A DNA stretch of 33,660 nt from Tannerella sp. (GTDB lineage: Bacteria; Bacteroidota; Bacteroidia; Bacteroidales; Tannerellaceae). The notes under the pieces were generated by a model. It was not told the DNA's origin. It searched no databases and worked only from the letters and a program-made list of their open reading frames with translations. Below are positions 1 through 8,427 of the stretch, piece after piece. The position numbers and the translations under genes are program-made. The stretch spans positions 1-33,660 of the forward strand of contig JAIRMH010000154.1 of assembly GCA_031258835.1 (NCBI GenBank), in the 5' to 3' direction. Numbering within the stretch: the stretch's first letter is position 1; every line of letters starts with the position of its first letter.

Positions 1-1173
1 GTTGATCTCATTCAATGCTTCAGCTTTAGCCAGAAGGATATCGGCATAACGGACAGAAGGGAAGTCGTTCCCATGGGCTTCGCCGGATGCCGCCGGATCG
101 GGAGGGAACTTGATGCCGCGGGTAGCATCTTTGTAGTCGACCAATAAATCGACTATATTACCCTTTGAATCTTCGTATTTAGTAAGAATACGACTTTTCC
201 GGGTGTCCTTCGCATCAAAACTGTAATAAAATTCGTCATACATCCGATACTGGGAAGCGAAGTTCGACCATTTTTCGTTCACCACCCCATTGATACCGCC
301 ATCTAATCCCATCTTAAAATCCCATGGCAGCGCAGTCGGTAATAATATGTTAATTGTTCCGGAGTTAGCTAACGCGGTTTTTACGAGGATGAACTCGGAA
401 TTTCGCTCGTTTTCAAGTGCAAATAGCTGTTCGTAATCAGGATGGAGCGCATAAGTCCCGCCGGATATGATCTGTTGCGCCATATCGGAGCACTTTTGCC
501 ATTGACGGGTATTTAAATACCATTTGCACAATAACGCGCGAGCGCCACCTTTATGTGCTCGTCCGTAAGCCGGTTCGTTTCCCTGTTCCGGGAGATTTTC
601 AATTACATCCGACAGTTCGCTCTCCATAAAAGCCTGAAACTCTTCCGCAGTTGCCTTTGGAAGTTCTAACGGGTCCGACTGACTTTTGCGAATGGGCAAC
701 GGGCCGAACTGATCCCAAAGTTGATAATAAGCCCAGATCCGAATAAACTGAGCGTCGGCATGAATGTGTCTTCTTTCATCTTCAGACTGAATATCATTTA
801 CGTTCGGTAAATTATCCATTACGATATTACAATTACGGATAATCCGCCAGTTCCTCATCCAGCAAATGGCTTCCATTTCATTGGACGGATCCCACCTGAA
901 ATTCATCAGCGGCATTGCCGTACCGTTCTCTCCCCCTCCTGTTTGCCAGAGAATATCCGTCGTAAATTCTTCACGCTTCACAACATTTCTGAAACTAACT
1001 CCGGCGCAGTTTTTAGCGTAAGCATCCGCCAGTACGGATTCCAATCCCTGCTTGGTAGAAAGCAGGTTACCTTCGGCAAACTGTGATCTTGCCGGTTCAT
1101 CCAGCATGCTTTCACAACCGGTGAAAAGGAAGATGCCAATAAAAGATATAAATAGTTTATTTGGTGTGTTCAT
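1..1173 (-). CDS. SusD/RagB-family outer-membrane glycan-binding lipoprotein (3' end cut off by window edge)
   Basis: Minus-strand ORF from ATG at 1171-1173 open to the window edge; N-terminus MNTPNKLFISFIGIFLFTGCESMLDEP has a lipobox-like Cys; internal text (VLADAYAKNCAG..., RIWAYYQLWDQFGPLPI, ...PSVRYADILLAKAEALNEIN) is typical of SusD/RagB; lies directly downstream of SusC. Absent from the ORF track because it is truncated. Confidence 0.9.
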   Translation of the reverse strand, partial: MNTPNKLFISFIGIFLFTGCESMLDEPARSQFAEGNLLSTKQGLESVLADAYAKNCAGVSFRNVVKREEFTTDILWQTGGGENGTAMPLMNFRWDPSNEMEAICWMRNWRIIRNCNIVMDNLPNVNDIQSEDERRHIHADAQFIRIWAYYQLWDQFGPLPIRKSQSDPLELPKATAEEFQAFMESELSDVIENLPEQGNEPAYGRAHKGGARALLCKWYLNTRQWQKCSDMAQQIISGGTYALHPDYEQLFALENERNSEFILVKTALANSGTINILLPTALPWDFKMGLDGGINGVVNEKWSNFASQYRMYDEFYYSFDAKDTRKSRILTKYEDSKGNIVDLLVDYKDATRGIKFPPDPAASGEAHGNDFPSVRYADILLAKAEALNEIN

Positions 1174-1203
1174 ATATTATTTGATATTAAAAGTGATTTG
1201 ACA

Positions 1204-4200
1204 TTAAAAATCGATCTTAGCTCCTAAAATGAATGTGCGGGATGTCGGATAGGCATTAAAGTCCATTCGGAAATTCGTGTTATTATTCGGGTTAACGGCC
1301 GGATCCAAACCGATATAATCAGTAATTGTAAACAGGTTTTCCGCCGTCACGTAAAGTTGCAGTCCCGTTACTCCCAAAATCGAATTTTCAGGGAACGTAT
1401 AACTTAAACGAATCGTTCTTAGTCGGATGTAAGAAGCATCCTGTACTGTTTTTGAGTTGGCTACCCGACGTCCGAATTTAAGCGGATTTTCAAACGATGG
1501 ATATTCATTCGTCGGGTTTTCCGCCGTCCATCGGTTCAGATACAGCTCGGCGAATTTGTTCCGGCGGAAATTAAGCGGGAAATAATTATCGATCAGGTTC
1601 CCGTTAAGCATAGAGACGCCTTCTACACCTTCAAAAAACACAAACAAGTCGAAATTTTTGCAGGTGAATGTGTTGCTGAACGACCATTGGAAATCAGGGA
1701 ACGAATTACCCAATACAACACGGTCTTTATCATCAATCACGCCATCTTCATTTTGATCTACATACTTCAGATCGCCCGGTTGATAGTCTTCCGTAAATTT
1801 ACTGAAATCATCTCCTGTCTGCCATATACCCTCAATTTCCCAGCCATAATAAGCGTTAAGCGGAAGACCCGGTTTTTGTATCGCCACCTGTGTAACATGA
1901 TTATAATCAGCGCCGATGATAATTTCTTCAATACCTCCCAAATCTTTTACTTTATTTTTCATAGTTGAGAAAGAAATACCGGATTGCCAGCTAAAGTTTT
2001 TAATATCCACATTAACCGTATTGACAAGGAATTCAAATCCATGATTATCTATCCGTCCGATATTGGATAAGATACTTACATATCCGGTCGATTGAGGTAC
2101 CGGCAAATTCAACAGCATATTGGTCGTTTTCTTTTGATAATAATCCACAGTCCCATTGATCCGGTTATTAAAGAACCCGAAATCAAAACCGGTATTCAAT
2201 TGTTCTGTTGTTTCCCATTTCAGGTTTGGATTCGGCATCTTGGCAGGTTCGGTTCCTGTGACTTGTCTTCCGTCCCATATCGCGTAACCGGCCTGTGAAA
2301 ACGTGCTTATGGAGGGGAAATCGCCAATTTCCTGATTGCCGGTCTTCCCCCAACTGGTTCGGAGTTTCAACGATGTCAGGAAATCTATGTCTATCAGGAA
2401 GTTTTCGTTCGACATTTTCCATGCTAAAGCTGCGGAAGGGAAATAGCCAAACCGATTATTTTTTCCAAAACGGGAAGAGCCGTCAGCACGGAGAGTTCCG
2501 GTTATCAGATATTTATCCAGCAACGAATAATTGACGCGTCCGATATAAGAAGCCAAACGATTACCTGTTACGGAATTTGTTATCCGGAACGTTTCCTGAT
2601 TCCCGATGCCCACATTATCTGCGCCCAACGATTCATTGGGGAAGTCGGATGCCGTATTGTTCAGCCTGCTGGTGACAAACCGTTGATAAGTGACGCCTGC
2701 TAAGGCATTCAGTGAATGAGTTCCGAATGTCTTTGTATAGTTCAATGTGCCTTCGATCAAATAATTACTCTTTTCCGAATTTTGATTAGCGGCGATACCA
2801 CCGTTATTCCCTCCTTCTTTGGTCAGGCTGGACACAAAACTCTTACGGCTTTCATTCATAAAATCAGCGCCCATATTTAATTTTGCGAATAGTCCTTCCA
2901 TAAGAGCATATTCTCCGTAAGCGGATGCTAAAAAGCGATATGAATCGGAATGAGAACGCATTCCTTCCGTAATAGCAACCGGATTATCTATGGTATGTAA
3001 CGGAGAGACGATATATTTACCTTCGTCATCCATCACGCCATAAGTAGGATCGAAGTTAAAGGCCGCATACATAGCTCCCGCTCCTTCATTTGTGCCGAAC
3101 CCGTTTGCAACGAAATGATCTTTCATATAAGATCCGGTGGCGTTTATTCCAATTTTCAACCGGCTGTTTATCTCTGATTGCAGGTTTACACGGGCGCTAT
3201 AGCGGTCGAAGCTTGTATTTCTTACCAAGCCTTCCTGATCCATATAGTTCAGGGATATATAATAAGCTGTTTTCTTCGTTCCACCGGTAAAAGAAAGCTG
3301 GTGATCATGAACGACGGCATTACTGTTCATGATTTCATCCTGCCAGTCGGTGCCTTTGCCGCCGTTGGCGATATCTCCGACCCGGTTGGATTCATCATCG
3401 CCTCCGGCATCTATTATTTCATTAAGGATCCTTTTATAGTCGGCGGCATTTAAGAGTTTCAGCTTGTTAGCCGGATTTTGTATGCCCACATATCCCTGAT
3501 AACTGACGGTCGTCTTCTCGTCTTTACCACCGCTTTTTGTCGTGATAAGGATAACCCCGTTGGCGCCTCTGGAACCATAAATAGCGGTTGCCGAAGCATC
3601 TTTCAGTATTTCAATAGACTTGATGTCCGAAGCGTTGATGGAGGATAGCGGGTTGCGCGGGCTGCGGTTCTGGTTGAATCCGATAATCGAGCCGGAAGTT
3701 ATAGGTCGCTCATTATCAATAGGTACTCCGTCAATCACATATAAAGGATTGTTTCCGGCATTTACCGAATTAGCTCCACGGATATTAATAGAAAAACCGC
3801 CTCCGGGTTCTCCGCTGTTCTGCACCACATTCACTCCGGCGCTCTTACCCAGAAGCATCTGGTCGACGGATGTGATAACACCTTCTCTTAGTTCGTCGAC
3901 TTTGACGGAAGCGACAGACCCGGTGATGTCGCTTTTCTTGACCGTGCCGTACCCAATAACCACAATTTCTTCCAACAATTGCGTGTCTTCCGATAAAATG
4001 ACGGTAAGACTTTTTTGTTCCCCGACAACTACCGTCTGCGATATATATCCAATATAAGAGATTTGCAGTACCGGCTCGTCCGAAACATTTATCGAAAATT
4101 TACCGTCGATATCGGTAATTACACCGTTCGTCGTTCCTTTTTCTACTACGTTTGCGCCTGTGACGGGTTCATTATTGGCATCCAGCACTACGCCTTCTAC

Positions 4201-4593
4201 TCTCCTGTATGACTGCGAAGTAATCATCTGCAGATATTCAGGATGATGCGTCAATACAATATGACGGTCTTTAATGGTATAAACAAGACCTGTTTCCCGG
4301 GATATTTCTTTCAAAATATCCTCTATTGAACAGTTCCTCTTATCTAACGAGATCTTTTCATTCTTATCAACATCTTCCGCGTTATAAAAGAATAAAAAGT
4401 CAGACTGATCCGCTATGTCTTTGAATATTTTCTCTAAAGATTCGTTTTTGACTGAAACGGATAGTTTTGTGCTTTGTGCATAAATACCGGCAGATAGCTG
4501 TATAAAGCACATTGTCAACAAAGCAAGTGTTAATTTCATGATTTTTATAGTTTTTTTGAATGGATCATAAGTAATTATGTATATATTCTTCAT
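1204..4593 (-). CDS. SusC/RagA-family TonB-dependent receptor with N-terminal STN (signal-transducing) domain and carboxypeptidase-regulatory-like domain
   Basis: 1129 aa; STN-like segment (LEKIFKDIADQSDFLFFYNAEDVDKNEKISLDKRNCSIEDILKEI), VEGVVLDANNEPVTGANVVEKGTTNGVITDIDGKFSI, plug domain VIGYGTVKKSDITGSV..., LYVIDGVPIDN, DASATAIYGSRGANGVILITTK, C-terminal barrel. Confidence 0.95.
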   Translation of the reverse strand: MKNIYIITYDPFKKTIKIMKLTLALLTMCFIQLSAGIYAQSTKLSVSVKNESLEKIFKDIADQSDFLFFYNAEDVDKNEKISLDKRNCSIEDILKEISRETGLVYTIKDRHIVLTHHPEYLQMITSQSYRRVEGVVLDANNEPVTGANVVEKGTTNGVITDIDGKFSINVSDEPVLQISYIGYISQTVVVGEQKSLTVILSEDTQLLEEIVVIGYGTVKKSDITGSVASVKVDELREGVITSVDQMLLGKSAGVNVVQNSGEPGGGFSINIRGANSVNAGNNPLYVIDGVPIDNERPITSGSIIGFNQNRSPRNPLSSINASDIKSIEILKDASATAIYGSRGANGVILITTKSGGKDEKTTVSYQGYVGIQNPANKLKLLNAADYKRILNEIIDAGGDDESNRVGDIANGGKGTDWQDEIMNSNAVVHDHQLSFTGGTKKTAYYISLNYMDQEGLVRNTSFDRYSARVNLQSEINSRLKIGINATGSYMKDHFVANGFGTNEGAGAMYAAFNFDPTYGVMDDEGKYIVSPLHTIDNPVAITEGMRSHSDSYRFLASAYGEYALMEGLFAKLNMGADFMNESRKSFVSSLTKEGGNNGGIAANQNSEKSNYLIEGTLNYTKTFGTHSLNALAGVTYQRFVTSRLNNTASDFPNESLGADNVGIGNQETFRITNSVTGNRLASYIGRVNYSLLDKYLITGTLRADGSSRFGKNNRFGYFPSAALAWKMSNENFLIDIDFLTSLKLRTSWGKTGNQEIGDFPSISTFSQAGYAIWDGRQVTGTEPAKMPNPNLKWETTEQLNTGFDFGFFNNRINGTVDYYQKKTTNMLLNLPVPQSTGYVSILSNIGRIDNHGFEFLVNTVNVDIKNFSWQSGISFSTMKNKVKDLGGIEEIIIGADYNHVTQVAIQKPGLPLNAYYGWEIEGIWQTGDDFSKFTEDYQPGDLKYVDQNEDGVIDDKDRVVLGNSFPDFQWSFSNTFTCKNFDLFVFFEGVEGVSMLNGNLIDNYFPLNFRRNKFAELYLNRWTAENPTNEYPSFENPLKFGRRVANSKTVQDASYIRLRTIRLSYTFPENSILGVTGLQLYVTAENLFTITDYIGLDPAVNPNNNTNFRMDFNAYPTSRTFILGAKIDF

Positions 4594-4646
4594 ATATTTG
4601 TATGTTTTAAAGATTAAACACTGATCTCACGGCAATGGAAGTTTAA

Positions 4647-5705
4647 TTATTCACAGATTATCACATGGTGGTCTTTTATTTTATATTTAACAGGTACGGA
4701 CAAATTGATGATTTCCATCAGAGATTTTGCGCTCTGTCCCCGATAGAATGTACCAGTAAACACGGTATTGTTCAACTTCTCTGATTTCACCTCGAAGGTC
4801 ACCCCGTAAATGTAACTTAAACGATGCAGGATTGATTTCAGATTTTGTTCATAAAAGTAATAATATCCGGTTACCCAGGCAATGTAGGCATTTGCATCTA
4901 CGTTATGTACCTGCATTTCACGATTATTCCGGTTAAAAACCAATTGTTGATTAGGCTTCAAAACGACTTCCCGCGCATTGTGCGTTGTCGTCAGACGTAC
5001 GGAACCTTCTAACAATGTGGTCATAAAAAGCGAATCGCCCGGATAAGCCATCACATTGAACGCAGTGCCTAACGCTTCAATTTTCATCCCGTTTATATTA
5101 ACAATGAACGGTTTTTCTTTCTGTTGTTTAACCTCAAAATATGCTTCTCCTTCCAGATAGACATTACGCTCCGTTCCGCCATAATCAGGGTTAAAATAAA
5201 AGGTAGTTTTCGAGCCTAAACTGACACGGCTCTCGTCCGGTAACAGGATGACATCGGCTTCCAGTCCGTTGCCTCCAATATAGCGCGGCGCCAACATTTC
5301 AGGATTGTCTTTCGTAAATATAAAAAAGGCGGAAGTAACAGATATGGCCAACAAAGCAATAGCTGCATGCAAAGCCACTTTCCCCCATATCTTTTTGTAT
5401 ACGCCCGGGAATCGCAGGATTTTCATATAGCTTTTATCTGTATGTGCGGCACGTCGCCTTTTATATAATAACCGTTTCCAGCTTTTTTCCGCATCTGTCA
5501 TCGGTCGGTCGCTAAAACGACAGGCGTCAAAAACAGTTTTCATTTCAAAAAACATCTTTTTATGTGAAACGTCGGCATTTACCCAACGGTAAAAAACGTC
5601 GGTTTCATCATCGGATAAAGTATCCTGTAGATATTTTATGATAAGATTTGAATAATATTCGTACATGCAACTATAAATTTTAAAATCATCATAAAAAGAT
5701 AACAA
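4647..5705 (-). CDS. FecR-family anti-sigma factor
   Basis: 352 aa; single central TM (VALHAAIALLAISVTSAFFIF), FecR motifs (VILPDESRVSLGSKTTFYFNP, YLEGEAYFEVKQQKEKPFIVNINGMKIEALGTAFNVMAYPGD), C-terminal DUF4974-like region; between ECF sigma and SusC. Confidence 0.93.
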   Translation of the reverse strand: MLSFYDDFKIYSCMYEYYSNLIIKYLQDTLSDDETDVFYRWVNADVSHKKMFFEMKTVFDACRFSDRPMTDAEKSWKRLLYKRRRAAHTDKSYMKILRFPGVYKKIWGKVALHAAIALLAISVTSAFFIFTKDNPEMLAPRYIGGNGLEADVILLPDESRVSLGSKTTFYFNPDYGGTERNVYLEGEAYFEVKQQKEKPFIVNINGMKIEALGTAFNVMAYPGDSLFMTTLLEGSVRLTTTHNAREVVLKPNQQLVFNRNNREMQVHNVDANAYIAWVTGYYYFYEQNLKSILHRLSYIYGVTFEVKSEKLNNTVFTGTFYRGQSAKSLMEIINLSVPVKYKIKDHHVIICE

Positions 5706-5805
5706 CTCTTTTTCTCATACAACGAACAGAAAAAGAAAATTACTCACAGGAAAATCACTTTTTTTTCAAAAAAAAATCATGTATATCCTGAAATAGCGCT
5801 TGTAC

Positions 5806-6354
5806 TCAATTTTTGCTGAGAAGAATGAAGAGGTAAATAAAAAAGTGAGATGTGGCCTTTCTCAAAAAGATTAATGCACGATACAGGTGATTTTCGACCG
5901 TGCGGGTAGATATATTTAATTGTTCCGCAATTTCAGTGGTTTTCATGCCTTCTAAATAAGACATTTTAAAAATTTCGCGACTTCGCTCAGGCAACTCTTC
6001 TATTTTCTGCAATAACAGATGAAGCAGATCTTTCCGCATAAACAATTCATCTGATGCTTCAAAAAAATCAAGTTCATCCAATTGTAACTGTATTCTTCTC
6101 TCATCAATATATTCCTGCTCCAGGGCAAACCTGCGCAACAGATCAATACACGCATTTTTTACCGCAACATACAGCACGCGTTTAAGCTCATTTTCCGGCA
6201 AGAGAAAAATTTGTTTGTCCCACAGTTTCAAGAAAACATCATGAACGATGTCTTCCGCATAAAATTGAGAAACAAACTTTTCCGCAAAGCGCAACAGCAG
6301 AGGAGCATATTCCAGATACACTTCACGGTAGCGACAATTTATGTATGTATCCAT
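5806..6354 (-). CDS. ECF-type RNA polymerase sigma-70 factor (Bacteroidetes family)
   Basis: Sigma-70 region 2 (YAEDIVHDVFLKLWD) and region 4 (LPERSREIFKMSYLEGMKTTEIAEQLNISTRTVENHLYRALIFLRK). The track start at 6375 lies inside a promoter-like element; the ATG at 6354 (MDTYINC) is preferred. Confidence 0.92.
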   Translation of the reverse strand: MDTYINCRYREVYLEYAPLLLRFAEKFVSQFYAEDIVHDVFLKLWDKQIFLLPENELKRVLYVAVKNACIDLLRRFALEQEYIDERRIQLQLDELDFFEASDELFMRKDLLHLLLQKIEELPERSREIFKMSYLEGMKTTEIAEQLNISTRTVENHLYRALIFLRKATSHFFIYLFILLSKN

Positions 6355-6364
6355 AATAGTTCGG

Positions 6365-6387
6365 CAAATATACATGAAAAATTCGAA
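6365..6387 (-). promoter_or_regulatory. Element F: partial copy of the conserved promoter element, facing the ECF sigma gene
   Basis: Minus strand TTCGAATTTTTCATGTATATTTGCC; contains TATATTTG. Confidence 0.6.
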
Positions 6388-6396
6388 TCAAAAACA

Positions 6397-6446
6397 ATTT
6401 TTATCCGTTTGTGTGTAATGTCGAAAGTTTCATGTATATTTGCAAA
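6397..6446 (+). promoter_or_regulatory. Element A: conserved promoter element facing the GH127 gene
   Basis: ATTTTTATCCGTTTGTGTGTAATGTCGAAAGTTTCATGTATATTTGC: TGTG - N19 - TATATTTG plus long flanking similarity to elements B and C. Confidence 0.75.
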
Positions 6447-6517
6447 TCAAAATAAAAACGTCACGGGACGTTGCCGAGAGGAATAACTATATCATTATTT
6501 ATCTTAATATTAGACCA

Positions 6518-8380
6518 ATGAAACGATTTTTTATTATTACATTTATTTGCGCTATTTTTGTCGGTTGCAAAACGGAGCAGACCGGCAAGCAGTCGTTCAG
6601 AATGATTGCGCCGGTTGATTTTTCGCATGTGAAGATTACCGATAATTTCTGGGCGCCGCGCCTCCACAGCCATGCGACGACAACGCTGGCGGTGTGTATC
6701 GACCAGATTGAAAATCAGACGGGACGTATCCGCAATTTCGAAAATGCCGCAAAAGGTGAAGGCGAACATTCGGGTATCTTTTTTGATGATTCGGATGTAT
6801 ATAAGGCGCTTGAAGGTATTGCCTATACGCTGGCCAATCATCCCGACCCCGATCTGGAACGTAAGGCGGACGAGTGGATTGATAAATTTGCCGCCGCTCA
6901 GCGCTCCGATGGGTATATCAATACCTTTTACACGCTGACAGGGCTGGAAAAGCGCTGGCGTAACATGGATAAACATGAGATGTATTGTGCCGGTCATATG
7001 ACCGAGGCTGCCGTGGCTTATTATCAGGCAACCGGAAAGCGCAAGTTACTGGACGTTGCGATCAGGATGGTCGACCACATGATGTCCCTTTTCGGGCCGG
7101 GCAAACGTCACTGGGTGCCTGGACATGAGGAGATAGAACTGGCGCTGGTGAAACTTTATACCGTGACCGGCGAAGAGAAATACCTCGACTTTGCCAACTG
7201 GTTGCTTGAAGAACGCGGACACGGACATGGCAGCAAAGGCGGCGAAGGAGCTTGGAACACGCTATACTATCAGGATGATAAGCCTGTTCGTGAGATGACG
7301 GATATTGCCGGACATGCTGTTCGTGCAATGTATCTTTATTGTGGCATGGCCGACGTTGCCGCTTTCAAGAGGGATACGGGATATATTGACGCTATGCACC
7401 GGCTGTGGGACGATGTCGTGTTGCGCAACATGTATGTTACCGGCGGAATAGGCTCGTCGCATCACAACGAAGGTTTTACAGAAGATTACGACCTGCCGAA
7501 CTACGAAGCATACTGCGAGACCTGCGCCTCGGTAGGGATGGTCTACTGGAATTGGCGTATGAATCAGTTTACGGGCGATTCGAAGTATATCGACATATTG
7601 GAACGTGCGATGTATAACGGCGCATTAGCGGGCATTTCGTTGAAGGGCGACATGTTTTTCTATGTCAATCCGCTAGCCTCTAAAGGAAACCACCACCGTC
7701 AGGCATGGTATGGATGCGCTTGCTGTCCGAGCCAGATATCCCGTTTTCTGCCCTCCGTCGGCAACTATATCTACGGCGTTTCGTCAGATGCCGTCTGGGT
7801 GCATCTTTATATCGGCAGTGTGGCGGAATTTGAAGTCAATAAAAAATCCGTCAAACTGCGTCAGGAAACCGGTTATCCCTGGGATGGAGCGGTGACGCTT
7901 ACCGTCGAATCCGTATCCTCCCCGCTAAAAGAATCCATCCGCCTGCGTACGCCCGGCTGGTGCAAGTCATATACGATTATTGTCAATGGCGAAACTATTG
8001 CCTCGCCGGTTGTCGAAAAGGGCTATGTCGTCCTAAATCGCAAATGGAACGCCGGCGACAGGATTACCGTCGCCTTTGACATGCCGGTGGAAGTGGTCGC
8101 CGCCGATGCGCGTGTAAAGGAAGATCTCGGCAAACGCGCCATTCAGCGCGGCCCGCTCGTCTATTGCGTCGAAGAGGCTGACAGCAATGAGGCTTTCGAC
8201 CAAATCGCCTTGTCGCCGGAAACGATGTTCCGGGTTGAATTTCAACCTTCGCTGCTTAATGGCGTCACTACCGTAACGGCTAAGAGAGGAGACAGGTCGT
8301 TTACCCTGATACCTTACTATGCCTGGGATAATCGTGAGGCCGGCGAGATGAAAGTATGGTTAGACTATGAGGGGGAATAG
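6518..8380 (+). CDS. GH127/DUF1680-family glycoside hydrolase (putative beta-L-arabinofuranosidase), secreted lipoprotein
   Basis: ATG at 6518 gives MKRFFIITFICAIFVGC (lipobox); family hallmarks NYEAYCETCASVGMVYWNWRM (Glu-x-Cys) and WYGCACCPSQISRF (CxCC), as known for the metal/Cys catalytic site of GH127; IGSSHHNEGFTEDYDLPN. Confidence 0.9.
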   Translation: MKRFFIITFICAIFVGCKTEQTGKQSFRMIAPVDFSHVKITDNFWAPRLHSHATTTLAVCIDQIENQTGRIRNFENAAKGEGEHSGIFFDDSDVYKALEGIAYTLANHPDPDLERKADEWIDKFAAAQRSDGYINTFYTLTGLEKRWRNMDKHEMYCAGHMTEAAVAYYQATGKRKLLDVAIRMVDHMMSLFGPGKRHWVPGHEEIELALVKLYTVTGEEKYLDFANWLLEERGHGHGSKGGEGAWNTLYYQDDKPVREMTDIAGHAVRAMYLYCGMADVAAFKRDTGYIDAMHRLWDDVVLRNMYVTGGIGSSHHNEGFTEDYDLPNYEAYCETCASVGMVYWNWRMNQFTGDSKYIDILERAMYNGALAGISLKGDMFFYVNPLASKGNHHRQAWYGCACCPSQISRFLPSVGNYIYGVSSDAVWVHLYIGSVAEFEVNKKSVKLRQETGYPWDGAVTLTVESVSSPLKESIRLRTPGWCKSYTIIVNGETIASPVVEKGYVVLNRKWNAGDRITVAFDMPVEVVAADARVKEDLGKRAIQRGPLVYCVEEADSNEAFDQIALSPETMFRVEFQPSLLNGVTTVTAKRGDRSFTLIPYYAWDNREAGEMKVWLDYEGE

Positions 8381-8427
8381 TCTTACGGGCGCATGGCGTG
8401 ACGTCGGGAAAATAAAAATTTGATTTT

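Noticed and set aside
5759-5785. T/A homopolymer tracts with TCATGTATAT near the sigma gene stop, resembling the conserved element
   Set aside because: Lacks the TTTG of the -7 box and the TCGAAA/TGTGTG blocks; probably AT-rich background.
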